From a bacterium (GTDB taxonomy: Bacteria; Patescibacteriota; Saccharimonadia; Saccharimonadales; Saccharimonadaceae), in NCBI GenBank assembly GCA_030429975.1, contig JAUIGB010000001.1:108190-172189 (forward strand): 64,000 nt of DNA. The letters run 5' to 3'. Position 1 is the stretch's first letter. Every line of letters starts with the position of its first letter. Positions 1-9,476 of the stretch are shown here, in pieces. The position numbers were made by a program, and so were the translations under genes. The notes beneath the pieces were generated by a model that worked only from the letters and a program-made list of their open reading frames with translations, had not been told where the DNA came from and did no database searches.

Positions 1-2
1 CG

Positions 3-92
3 TTATCCCTCCTCTCAAATCCCCAAACAGCCAAGGCCTGGTTTGATGATTTGGGCGGCTACGCCGTAGGTAACAACGCCCTACCAGTATAA
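3..92 (+). CDS. C-terminal end of a CDS truncated by the window edge
   Basis: Frame 3 open from the window start to TAA at 90-92 (..NPQTAKAWFDDLGGYAVGNNALPV*). Confidence 0.3.
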   Translation, partial: LSLLSNPQTAKAWFDDLGGYAVGNNALPV

Positions 93-140
93 CATCGCTC
101 GTTTATACATCGATGCAGGTATGTTATAGTTGCCTCCATC

Positions 141-824
141 ATGAATAGTGAACGACCAAGTTTGGACAAATTAGCATATGGCTTCGAAAAAGCCAACGTT
201 ATGCAATTGTCACAGCCAGATAGTATTCCGTATCAGGCAAATGTACTGGGCGTAGGCCCAACGGTCGCGGAACTAGGCAAGGATATTGCCTTTTGGCGAA
301 GAGATTTGATGTGGACCAACGTGGCCGAAACGTATGAAGGGACCGACGTGGCGGTCGGGGCGCAAGATAACACTAGTTTTGAGCTTTATGACATGACGGA
401 TATTGAAGACATAGCGCCACCAGAATATTTCGATCGTATATACGGATATGCGCCAGACTTTGAACAACTAACCAACAAAGAACGTAAAGCGCTCTTCAAG
501 TCCCTCATTAGCTTACTCAAATACGATGGTTCGTTACTTGTTACAGAGTCAGAGCAAAACGCCCTGCCGAGCGAAACACGTTACGTAAAACAACGAAGAT
601 TATCTATACACACAAAGTCACGATACAAAGCAAAGACCGCGCCGGAAAATACGGTTATTAATTATGGATCAATGACATCGCATTACGACGCGGAACCTAT
701 GGTTTCCGCCATATCACCGGACTCGAAAAAATTATTTGATTCCGTGTTAAAAGTGAGCGGCCTAGCAGTTGCTTCCGCGATTTTTGGCCTGATAGCTACG
801 AAAAAATTTGGAAAAAGTAATTAA
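141..824 (+). CDS. hypothetical protein with C-terminal hydrophobic segment
   Basis: 227-aa ORF; TATAGT -10 at 125-130 just upstream. Confidence 0.7.
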   Translation: MNSERPSLDKLAYGFEKANVMQLSQPDSIPYQANVLGVGPTVAELGKDIAFWRRDLMWTNVAETYEGTDVAVGAQDNTSFELYDMTDIEDIAPPEYFDRIYGYAPDFEQLTNKERKALFKSLISLLKYDGSLLVTESEQNALPSETRYVKQRRLSIHTKSRYKAKTAPENTVINYGSMTSHYDAEPMVSAISPDSKKLFDSVLKVSGLAVASAIFGLIATKKFGKSN

Positions 825-885
825 TCCCACAAAAACAGCGCATATGGTTGCGATTGGCACCCGTCCGTCTCTATAATGGAACGTA

Positions 886-1695
886 ATGCCAAAATCTGCC
901 TCACAACCTGTTATCGCATTAAAGAGCCTTGTAAAACGGTATGGAATGGGCGATGCCGAGCAAACGGTTTTAAACAAAATAGATCTGAAAATAAACAAAG
1001 GCGAGTTCATAGCAATTATGGGACCAAGTGGCTGTGGCAAAACCACCCTCCTAAATGTCATCGGTCTGTTAGATCACGCCGATGATGGTGATTACAAACT
1101 AGACGGTCGGTCAGTCGATACGTTGTCTAGTTGGCGCAGAGCACGCATTCGTAGCGAACAAATAGGGTTTGTTTTCCAAAGCTTTAATTTAATCCCCCGA
1201 CTAAGCGTCATTGATAATGTAGCACTACCCTTAACATACAAAGGTTTTAGCAAAACAAAACGCTCGATAAAGGCAAGCGAGATGCTCAGTACCTTTCACC
1301 TATCGAATCGAGAGTACTATATGCCCTGGCAACTGTCCGGCGGGCAGACTCAGCGAGTCGCCATAGCACGGGCACTTGTAAATAATCCGTCTATTATTCT
1401 AGCGGACGAGCCCACCGGTAACCTAGATAGTCGATCCAGCCACGTAATCATGGAAGAACTTTCTGACATTCATCAGCGCGGTAATACGATTATTATGGTT
1501 ACCCATAACCCAAACCTTACTAGCTATGCTAGTCGTGTGATAACTATGCTGGATGGCCAGATTGCAAGCGATACGCAGGCACCGCGAAGCAAACGATCAA
1601 AATCAGCGTTAAAACGTCGCCTAGATTCACAGCGAAAGCCTACCAAATCGACCAATCGAAAGACAAAAAAGACTACCAAAAAGGGGTCTAAATAA
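886..1695 (+). CDS. ABC transporter ATP-binding protein (MacB/LolD type)
   Basis: Walker A GPSGCGKTT, signature LSGGQTQRVAIARAL, Walker B ILADEPTGNLD; overlaps the permease gene start. Confidence 0.95.
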   Translation: MPKSASQPVIALKSLVKRYGMGDAEQTVLNKIDLKINKGEFIAIMGPSGCGKTTLLNVIGLLDHADDGDYKLDGRSVDTLSSWRRARIRSEQIGFVFQSFNLIPRLSVIDNVALPLTYKGFSKTKRSIKASEMLSTFHLSNREYYMPWQLSGGQTQRVAIARALVNNPSIILADEPTGNLDSRSSHVIMEELSDIHQRGNTIIMVTHNPNLTSYASRVITMLDGQIASDTQAPRSKRSKSALKRRLDSQRKPTKSTNRKTKKTTKKGSK

Positions 1696-2930
1696 TGCGA
1701 CTGTTGCTACTTTATCATCTGGGGTGTGCCGTAGAGTCATTGCGAGCTAATCGTTCACGGACTATTCTGACCGTTTTAGGAATTACAATTGGCATCGCGA
1801 GCATTATTGTTATCTTGGCCCTTAGCGCCGGGGCTTCGCGGATCGTCAAAGAACAAGTGAGCGATCTGGGTGGTGGCGTGGCAGTGGTCCGCGCTGGCGT
1901 AACGGAAACGGAGCCACAAATCAACAACATAACGGCGGCCCTGTCCGGCACGAAGACGGCCAGCAACCTGAGCGAATATGACCTAGAAGATATCAAGTCC
2001 ATTGAAGGCGTCACCGCTGTAGCCCCGTTAATGCTAATCGGGGGTGATGTAACAGCTGGCGAAAACACGCCAAAGGTCGTGCAAATAGTAGCCACCAATC
2101 CTGCCCTGCCCGACGTGATTGATCTAACGATGGACGAAGGCCAATTTATCGATAGCGTTACCAATGAACAAACGGCAGTCGTCGGCGCGCAACTGGCAAT
2201 TGACCTATTTGGTACCGAGCAGGCAGCCGGTCGCACGTTTACTACGCACGGTCAAAAGTTCACGGTTATCGGTATATTAAAACGTCAAAACAAACCGATA
2301 AACTACAACAACGTGGATTTTGATTACGCCGCCATCATCAGTATCAATAGTGGCAAAAGGTTCAACCAAGACATAGCGTCTATACAACAGATCAACATTC
2401 GCGCCATAAACAACGAAAAATTACCTGAAGTTATAAATCAAATTGACAAAGAACTGACGGAAAATCATTTTGGCGAAAAGGATTTTACGATACTCGCCGG
2501 CGATGACCTGGCCCGCCCGGCTAACGAGATGTTTTATGCCGTAGGTGCCGTGTTATCAATCGTCGCGGGTATTTCACTACTGGTTGGCGGTATAGGCGTG
2601 ATGAATATAATGCTCGTCGGAGTCGCTGAACGTACGCGCGAGATTGGTATTCGTAAGGCCTTGGGAGCTTCTAACACTCACATAGTTTGGCAATTTCTAT
2701 TGGAATCACTGGTGATGAGTATCGTTGGCGGGCTACTAGGATATGTATTCGGCTACCTATTCGCTTTCGGTATAGCCAGAACGTTCCTAACCTTCAATCC
2801 AGAATTCAACTGGGAGATCGCTGGCGCGGCGTTTGGCATCGCTCTCATCGTAGGTCTATTGTTCGGTTTGTACCCGGCGATACGCGCCGCGCGTAAGGAC
2901 CCCATAGCATCACTGCGACAGTATCATTAA
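1695..2930 (+). CDS. ABC transporter permease (MacB/FtsX family)
   Basis: N-terminal TM, periplasmic MacB-PCD-like domain, C-terminal FtsX region (VGGIGVMNIMLVGVAERTREIGIRKALGA). Confidence 0.95.
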   Translation: MRLLLLYHLGCAVESLRANRSRTILTVLGITIGIASIIVILALSAGASRIVKEQVSDLGGGVAVVRAGVTETEPQINNITAALSGTKTASNLSEYDLEDIKSIEGVTAVAPLMLIGGDVTAGENTPKVVQIVATNPALPDVIDLTMDEGQFIDSVTNEQTAVVGAQLAIDLFGTEQAAGRTFTTHGQKFTVIGILKRQNKPINYNNVDFDYAAIISINSGKRFNQDIASIQQINIRAINNEKLPEVINQIDKELTENHFGEKDFTILAGDDLARPANEMFYAVGAVLSIVAGISLLVGGIGVMNIMLVGVAERTREIGIRKALGASNTHIVWQFLLESLVMSIVGGLLGYVFGYLFAFGIARTFLTFNPEFNWEIAGAAFGIALIVGLLFGLYPAIRAARKDPIASLRQYH

Positions 2931-3000
2931 TACGAAAATATGATATAATATCCGAATTGTTTTGATAATCCTATGTCAAAACTCGTTCGAAGGAGTAGTT

Positions 3001-3399
3001 ATGCCCATTGAGGTGCATACTGGGTCGGAATACGGCTGGGTCAAGGAGGTCGTCAAAGAGCGACCGCGCAAGATCGAGCCACTCCGGTTCAGTAGCCGTG
3101 ACATCCATGGCGTTCTGTGGACATGGCAAAGAGAAGGTTGGCCCCAAAGGCTAATCGTCAGCGCGATGCCATCACGCCTCGTTGAGTATCCGTCACCCAC
3201 TCGTGGCCTATCCATGGTTCGTATGTGGGCCGAAGGTATGGACATCGAGATGAACATTCCCGTCGCGGAATTACCTCATGTGGTACTTGGCGGTACGTTC
3301 ATCATCACCACCGTGTTGCCGATGGGTAATGACGAATTGATCCAACCCGTCGATGGCCTATCAGAAGCCCTGACCGATATCTACGGCCTGCGCCGATAA
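3001..3399 (+). CDS. hypothetical protein
   Basis: ORF with strong SD (AAGGAG) before ATG at 3001; downstream hairpin. Confidence 0.65.
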   Translation: MPIEVHTGSEYGWVKEVVKERPRKIEPLRFSSRDIHGVLWTWQREGWPQRLIVSAMPSRLVEYPSPTRGLSMVRMWAEGMDIEMNIPVAELPHVVLGGTFIITTVLPMGNDELIQPVDGLSEALTDIYGLRR

Positions 3400-3409
3400 T
3401 CGAACGAAC

Positions 3410-3454
3410 ACCGCCCCCTGGGGAGACTGGCAGTCGCCAGACCCACGGGGCGGT
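3410..3454 (+). terminator. nested stem-loop downstream of 3001-3399
   Basis: ACCGCCCC...GGGGCGGT outer stem with inner CTGG cagtcg CCAG stem; weak T tract. Confidence 0.6.
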
Positions 3455-3462
3455 TTCGCATT

Positions 3463-4509
3463 TTAGGCTAGTTCTTTTTTGAGCTTTTCAACCAAATCAA
3501 CCGGTGTTGGGTCAACGCCGTTGAGAATAGCCACGTAAATACTAGCAAAGTCGGCGAATATGCATGCGTATAGCATTTGCTTTAGTGGCGTATCACCGAC
3601 TAATTCTATGCGTTTTGCCTTTGGTCGTTTTCCGGATAGTAGTTTGTCGCTAATCTCGAAACGTTTTAGTATTCGCGGGTGTTCAAACGAACCGATTATA
3701 TCGAAAACGACGAAAGGTTTTTCGACCGGATGCGATGACCAGCCAATAAACTCATTGTGATTCATCTCTGGGTAGACGTTCCAAAAAGCAATGTTTTTGG
3801 CATTTTCGTTCCAACTAATCTTCCACTTATAGGCCAGCGGACCCGTCAATCTACCACCATAAAATACAGGTGTTTTACCGACGGATTCCAACGCCAATTG
3901 CTTGGCGGGGTTCTTTTCTGTAGGTACGCTAGCCTCCCAATTCTGGGTTTGTTCATGTAACCATTCAGCCGTCTTTGCAATTTCATCGTAATAATCACCG
4001 GAACTAACGCCAAAATGAGCTAGTAGCGCTGTTAGCGCGCGCATTTGCGCGACAACAGTCATACGTGGCTCTACGAGCTTTCGGTCTGGCAATACTACGT
4101 GCGTGGTATTGCCCTCTTTTGCTCGCTCTAGAAGCTTGCCGCCAGACGTCGCGATAGCCACCTGCGCGCCTCGATCCAAAGCAACGTCCAAAGCACTCAA
4201 TGTTTCTTCCGTGTTGCCCGAACAACTGGTTACTATTACCAGCGTATTCTTCCCTACGTAGGCGGGTAGATTGTAGTTGCGCACTACCTCTAGTGGTAAG
4301 GTTAGTTCTTCCTTTAACCACTCATTGACCACCAATGCAGCTAGCACCGATCCACCCATGCCGGTTACTACAACCTGGGCTATTTCACGTCCGTCATGGT
4401 CTGGATTTACTATTCGTGCATCAAAATTAACCTGCTCCCATTCCCCTGCTGCTACTCCCAATGCTCCTTCTGGGTCGCGTTGTTTCAAGACATTTGCGTC
4501 GTCTAGCAT
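3463..4509 (-). CDS. SIS-domain bifunctional phosphoglucose/phosphomannose isomerase-like protein
   Basis: VVTGMGGSVLAALVV and VIVTSCSGNTEETLSALD SIS motifs; C-terminal WNENAKNIAFWNVYPEMNHNEFIGW. Confidence 0.88.
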   Translation of the reverse strand: MLDDANVLKQRDPEGALGVAAGEWEQVNFDARIVNPDHDGREIAQVVVTGMGGSVLAALVVNEWLKEELTLPLEVVRNYNLPAYVGKNTLVIVTSCSGNTEETLSALDVALDRGAQVAIATSGGKLLERAKEGNTTHVVLPDRKLVEPRMTVVAQMRALTALLAHFGVSSGDYYDEIAKTAEWLHEQTQNWEASVPTEKNPAKQLALESVGKTPVFYGGRLTGPLAYKWKISWNENAKNIAFWNVYPEMNHNEFIGWSSHPVEKPFVVFDIIGSFEHPRILKRFEISDKLLSGKRPKAKRIELVGDTPLKQMLYACIFADFASIYVAILNGVDPTPVDLVEKLKKELA

Positions 4510-4593
4510 TATTCCTCCTGTTTAGGCTATTGCAAGCTCTGATATTACTATGATACACTTTTTACAGTTAAAGCATAAGTTTTACGGTAAAAG

Positions 4594-5283
4594 GTGGGAA
4601 TGCCAGAAACATCTACAGACGAGCAGGAATTAGCTAAGGCGCTGGATAGCGTTGCTAGTCTTGGTCAAGCAAAACCTAGCGTATCGGCAAACGACGTCGC
4701 AAACAGCCCTCATGACAAGGGTATGCAGCCTATTGTTCCAGCCGGTTCACCTGTCGCCCCTAGTCCGACTACTCCACCAACAGATGGGACCGATAATGCC
4801 GTCGTGGCTGACAACACTAGTGTGCCGGACGTACCAGAACACACGACTATTACTATGCCTAGTTCACAAAACGACGCTGTCGATGAAATCGCTGCGGAAG
4901 AAGATGAAACGAACGATGAAGCTGTCACCGCGCCAACGCCAGAAGCCGAAGAGCCTGTCGAAAAGCCCGCGGATGAAAGTCCTCCCGTCGAAATGCCAAA
5001 GCCTAACGACGCACCCGAACCTCCCGTAGGCTCTGGACCACTGGATTCAATCAAGTCTGAGGCTTTGAACGAATTGCGACCATTGGTCGGCAAACTAGAG
5101 CTACCGCCAGAGGAAAAGTTTGACACATTACTATTGCTACTACGAAGCACGGACGATACCGACCTAATCGCCCCAGCGCACGAAGCCGCTAAATCTATTA
5201 CGGACGAGACAAAACGTGCCGCCGCCCTACTAGAAGTTATCAAAGAAATAGACTACCTCACCAAACAAAAACCAGCCAACTAA
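4594..5283 (+). CDS. hypothetical acidic, Pro/Glu-rich protein
   Basis: 229-aa ORF followed by a canonical terminator. Confidence 0.7.
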   Translation: MGMPETSTDEQELAKALDSVASLGQAKPSVSANDVANSPHDKGMQPIVPAGSPVAPSPTTPPTDGTDNAVVADNTSVPDVPEHTTITMPSSQNDAVDEIAAEEDETNDEAVTAPTPEAEEPVEKPADESPPVEMPKPNDAPEPPVGSGPLDSIKSEALNELRPLVGKLELPPEEKFDTLLLLLRSTDDTDLIAPAHEAAKSITDETKRAAALLEVIKEIDYLTKQKPAN

Positions 5284-5310
5284 AAATCCTCCGTAGCGGA
5301 GGATTTTTTT
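5283..5310 (+). terminator. rho-independent terminator
   Basis: AAAAATCCTCCGTAGCGGAGGATTTTTTT. Confidence 0.85.
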
Positions 5311-5320
5311 AATCTATGAA

Positions 5321-6634
5321 CTAGTCCTTGTCATCGTGATGGCGAATGTGTGGTGGGTCTATGAGAGTCTTGGAGTGTTTGTGAGCGTCCATGACGGCAG
5401 TATCTAGATCTCGGCGACTCTTTAGATAGTACACCACGCCAAACGTTATAGCGGACACACCTACTAGTCCCGCTATAACTTCTAACGGTCCTGTTTGCGG
5501 CAGGGCTTCTACGCCCGCACATTCTTTGTTAATCTTGACCGTCGCGGTGTCGTCCTTTTCACCATTCTGAGTACTGATTGTCCCTGTGTTTACTAGCGTG
5601 TTCAGGCCACATTCTAGTTTGGACGCTTTTGGTAGCGTCGCGGTGAACCATACATAGGCATTGCCACCTGGTGAATAACTGCCTATATTAACGCCACTGC
5701 TTGATACGATGTTGTTGCTACTGACACTCTTACCCTCTGGGTAACTGCCGTTTTTAATATTGGTCGAGCCGTTTACCATGCTAACGCCACTAGGCAGTTG
5801 GTCTATGGCGACTACGTCCAGCTGATTGGAGTTGCCGGTGTTATCGTAATATATCTGATAGTCGACCTTTTGGCCTGGTTTCGCCGTAATACTATCGTGC
5901 CACTTGTTGCTTCCGTGCGGACGGACACTTTTTTCGACAATGAAATCTGGCGATGACATCGATACTTTTACCTTGAATACCGCGTAACCAGAGTATTGAT
6001 TACATCCCGGCAACTGACCATTCATAGACTGATAGCCTACTAGCGCACCGGTATTGGTAACTATGTTGTCAGACAGAGTGAATCCGCTGGTATTATTCAC
6101 GTTGTTGTAATACCGCGCCGAACCCTGAACATAGCTGACATTAAACCTCTTGTCGCTAGTCATGACGGCGTCATCCCAAATTTCCTGTGGGCTCGCGTTG
6201 TCGGCGCTAATAAAACCGTCTAATTGTACCGACTTGCCATAGTCACTAGGTACACTGACGGCGATTCGAGTGTTAGTCGCCGTTAGATTCAAATCAGCTT
6301 TAGCATTGTTGTGCACAAACACGCGCACCCAATATTCCTTGCCGTCCTGAACTTCCAGGTTATTCTGCCAACCACCCGAACTAGTGTTGCTGGTTGGCTT
6401 TATGTTCATGAAATCCCGTTCGTCACCATAACTAGAGTTGTTGGTAATTGAATTAAACGTGATATGCGGCGCTGCATTTTGGATCGTATACGTTGGTCGC
6501 TGAGGTCCATAGGCGGTTGCTACGCTAGCACTCGCCAATAAGGCGACGGATACACTGAACACTATAGTTATCCGGTTGATAACTAGCTTTCTGACATTGG
6601 TAAGTATTTTGTTGTTCATTTCCGTGCCTTTCAT
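5321..6634 (-). CDS. DUF11-like repeat surface protein with LPQTG-type C-terminal anchor
   Basis: N-terminal signal peptide; ..DYQIYYDNTGNSNQLDVVAIDQLPSGV..; ALPQTGPLEVIAGLVGVSAITFGVVYYLKSRR at C-terminus. Confidence 0.8.
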   Translation of the reverse strand: MKGTEMNNKILTNVRKLVINRITIVFSVSVALLASASVATAYGPQRPTYTIQNAAPHITFNSITNNSSYGDERDFMNIKPTSNTSSGGWQNNLEVQDGKEYWVRVFVHNNAKADLNLTATNTRIAVSVPSDYGKSVQLDGFISADNASPQEIWDDAVMTSDKRFNVSYVQGSARYYNNVNNTSGFTLSDNIVTNTGALVGYQSMNGQLPGCNQYSGYAVFKVKVSMSSPDFIVEKSVRPHGSNKWHDSITAKPGQKVDYQIYYDNTGNSNQLDVVAIDQLPSGVSMVNGSTNIKNGSYPEGKSVSSNNIVSSSGVNIGSYSPGGNAYVWFTATLPKASKLECGLNTLVNTGTISTQNGEKDDTATVKINKECAGVEALPQTGPLEVIAGLVGVSAITFGVVYYLKSRRDLDTAVMDAHKHSKTLIDPPHIRHHDDKD

Positions 6635-6638
6635 TTGT

Positions 6639-8975
6639 TTATAATCTGCCGTTCAAACTATCGCCACCTATACTAGGTCCAGCACTTGGTCGCGGAATAT
6701 TAGGCCTAGCGCCTGGCGCTATACTACTGTTGCCACTATCTGGGCGGAACGATGGAATGATACTATCCGGCCTAGAAAAAGGCAAACTAAACTGCGGAGT
6801 TCCTGGTTGTCGACCCTGGAAAGGTGTCGGTGGCTTAGGATCTAACCATGGTGGCTTATCCAATCCGGGTGGGTTATCCGTCGGTGGGTTGTCGTCAGGC
6901 GGAGGAGGGGGGATATTAGGTGGTGGAGGATTATTAGGCGGAGGCGGGTTGTTAGGCGGTGGAGGATTATATGTCTCCCTAGGGGGCGTGTAGTTATTTA
7001 CCGGCGCACGGTATGTTTGTTGCGGTTGATAGACCGGCTTTGGAGGCGGAGGAGGCAACTCACGAATCCGCTGTCCACCACACTGCTCACGAAGCTCCAA
7101 AGTCTTCATATGATGAGGAGGGTTTGGGTCTTTGAAGGTGATAATCGTCTTGGTACCGTTCGGACCATCGGGATCAACATAATTATCCCAGGCTAGCTGG
7201 AAGTCACTTCCCGGATGACGTACACCGGTGTTTTCGAAATCATAGTCAGCGCCCCATTCACTCTCGTAGGCATGATTGATTGGCACGCCCGTTTCGATCT
7301 TTGTCGACGGATCAGTCAATATATCCATCACGCGCTGGTGATATTCAGAATACATCGCCGTGTTTATCTTGAATTCATTTGCCAGCCGGTTGGCGGACTG
7401 CATATCATCCGGCAAGTTATCCAATCCCATAGCATGAACAATAGACGAGAATTGATGTGGAGAGTTTTTCCAGCGGTTTTCCGTCAGATCATGCAGGCCA
7501 GGTTTGTTTAATAATTGCGTATCGCCATTTAGCTCGGGACCCATCCCATGGGTGCTGGTTTTGTCGTGATAGAAGGGATTCTCGTCCGCTTTGTAGCCAA
7601 ACTCCTTGTTGGCTATTTGCTCTGGCGTTAGGGGTACGTCTTCCGTACCATGTTTTGGTACACTACCATCACCTTCGCCATTGTTCGGCAGGCCAGACCG
7701 CGATCCTGATTCCACGCCACGACCAGTAAAGTAGTTTACTTCATCACGTATCCATTGACCCGGATTATTACGTAGCCAGTTAACCCCCGGTGTCTTTTTG
7801 ACCATAGTGTCGAACGCACCAGTATTACTCAGTATCTGGCCGACAGCACCGCCGGCAACAGCGAACAATCCAGCCATGCCCAATGCACGTTTCATGACCT
7901 TTTGACGAACCTCGACCACGCCGTTATACATCTCGGCCACCGCAGAGGCGCTAGCTTCCATAACTTTGTCAACGTCCTCGTTAACACCCTCGAACATCTT
8001 TTGCAGTTGACCGCGCTTATGTTCCTCTAGTTGTCGTCCAGAACGCGAATCCGCGGAAGCGAATCCACGAAAACCACGAAGCCCCATGGTCACGCCAAAT
8101 CCGGCCATAGCACCAAATGCCGCTCCACCAGTAAGTGCACCTACAGCGAGTCCCGATCCGGCTATGGCCGCGCCAAACAATATGTGTTTTGCCAGGCGAC
8201 GTACGCGCCCGCCTTTATTCAGGGCCTTGCAGAACTTGCCGTACAGCGTGCCTTCTAGTTTTTCGTTGGTCATGTCGCGCAGACGAGTCTGATCTTCGTC
8301 CATCATCATCCAGCCTTTTTCATAGGCTTTTTGACGAAGTTCAGCCTTGCGACTATCATCAATATCTTTGCCGTCGGCGTCTTTGCCCTGCCAAAGTTCC
8401 GTCAGTTCACTATCGGCACTTAGTTTTAATTGGACAAGCTTGCTCAACTTTGCGCTATATTCACCCTCGACTTGCGCGTAATCAATCTTTTTCTGAACAT
8501 CGTTTTCGTCGACATCCTTAATCTTTACGCCTTTTTTGCCAAACATGCGAGTAGAACCACGTTTTTTGCCCAAGGCGGCCATTTTTTCGCGAAGCTCGTC
8601 CAGGTCAGCCTCTAGATCCGCTATCCTGTCGGCGATTGGCCTCTTGCGCTCCTCTTCCTCACTTGCTAATACCTCTTCGGTAGAACGAGCATTTTTAGGG
8701 GCACCGATTATATCTGGCTCATCCGGGTTTGCTTCGTTTTCGTCCGGCTTATTCTCGGATTCCGGGGAATCATTAGGTTTTGACTCGTCATCAATGGCCC
8801 CTAGCCCATAGTGACCCATGCTCTGGTTATATCTTTGTAGAGCCTTTTCGTCATCAGACAGATTCTCGTGTTTTTTTCTGCCGAAACGACGAACAGAACG
8901 AACAGCCGCTGCTTTTGCATCGGCCGGAGATGGTTTCTTCTCTGAACCGTCCTTTGGGGCGTCTTCTTCTGGCAT
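6639..8975 (-). CDS. large hypothetical protein with charged/coiled N-terminus, TM segments and polyproline C-terminus
   Basis: 778-aa ORF; PPPPNNPPPPNNPPPPNIPPPPPDDNPP tract. Confidence 0.75.
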   Translation of the reverse strand: MPEEDAPKDGSEKKPSPADAKAAAVRSVRRFGRKKHENLSDDEKALQRYNQSMGHYGLGAIDDESKPNDSPESENKPDENEANPDEPDIIGAPKNARSTEEVLASEEEERKRPIADRIADLEADLDELREKMAALGKKRGSTRMFGKKGVKIKDVDENDVQKKIDYAQVEGEYSAKLSKLVQLKLSADSELTELWQGKDADGKDIDDSRKAELRQKAYEKGWMMMDEDQTRLRDMTNEKLEGTLYGKFCKALNKGGRVRRLAKHILFGAAIAGSGLAVGALTGGAAFGAMAGFGVTMGLRGFRGFASADSRSGRQLEEHKRGQLQKMFEGVNEDVDKVMEASASAVAEMYNGVVEVRQKVMKRALGMAGLFAVAGGAVGQILSNTGAFDTMVKKTPGVNWLRNNPGQWIRDEVNYFTGRGVESGSRSGLPNNGEGDGSVPKHGTEDVPLTPEQIANKEFGYKADENPFYHDKTSTHGMGPELNGDTQLLNKPGLHDLTENRWKNSPHQFSSIVHAMGLDNLPDDMQSANRLANEFKINTAMYSEYHQRVMDILTDPSTKIETGVPINHAYESEWGADYDFENTGVRHPGSDFQLAWDNYVDPDGPNGTKTIITFKDPNPPHHMKTLELREQCGGQRIRELPPPPPKPVYQPQQTYRAPVNNYTPPRETYNPPPPNNPPPPNNPPPPNIPPPPPDDNPPTDNPPGLDKPPWLDPKPPTPFQGRQPGTPQFSLPFSRPDSIIPSFRPDSGNSSIAPGARPNIPRPSAGPSIGGDSLNGRL

Positions 8976-9068
8976 GTTTTTTGTTTTTGATTAGAACTCT
9001 GACTTGATGCTAGCATAACCATAATTAACAGTCAAGAGAACAAACAGAGGCGTAGATGCCACACAAAA

Positions 9069-9087
9069 CCCCGACACTAGGTCGGGG
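9069..9087 (-). terminator. hairpin terminator downstream of 9110-9421
   Basis: CCCCGAC ACTAG GTCGGGG. Confidence 0.6.
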
Positions 9088-9109
9088 TAATTTGTGTATC
9101 CAACTTGTT

Positions 9110-9421
9110 CTATGCAACAGGTTTTTGTTCGTCCGAACCACCCTCTGCTGGTGGCGTAGCTGGCGGAGGAGTCGCCGGTGGAACTTGAGTCGAGGTATCT
9201 GGAACTCCAGGTACAGCGCCGGGTACGGTCGTATCGCCCGCTGGCTTTTCTGCAGATGGATCCACTGGCGCGGTTTCGTCATTTCCTAATTGTGGAGGTG
9301 GCGTGTTATTGCCGTGTGGTGGCACTGCTGGCACATCTGATTTTGGCTTCTTGCCAAATAGCTTTGCCCAAAAGCCTACTTTTTCTTCTTTTTTTGGTGG
9401 TTGTGCGTCTGATGGTTGCAT
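9110..9421 (-). CDS. hypothetical Pro-rich small protein
   Basis: 103-aa ORF in line with groEL direction. Confidence 0.55.
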   Translation of the reverse strand: MQPSDAQPPKKEEKVGFWAKLFGKKPKSDVPAVPPHGNNTPPPQLGNDETAPVDPSAEKPAGDTTVPGAVPGVPDTSTQVPPATPPPATPPAEGGSDEQKPVA

Positions 9422-9476
9422 AGTTTTTTCCTATTTAGTCCTTTTAACACTAGCGGATTCGTCGAATGATGTCAAA

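Noticed and set aside
4710-5243. Ser-rich - strand ORF of 177 aa
   Set aside because: Shadow ORF antisense to the 4594-5283 CDS, which has a better context and a terminator
6730-6993. Gly-rich + strand ORF (GGGGGILGGGGLLGGGGLL)
   Set aside because: Antisense of the polyproline tract in the 6639-8975 CDS
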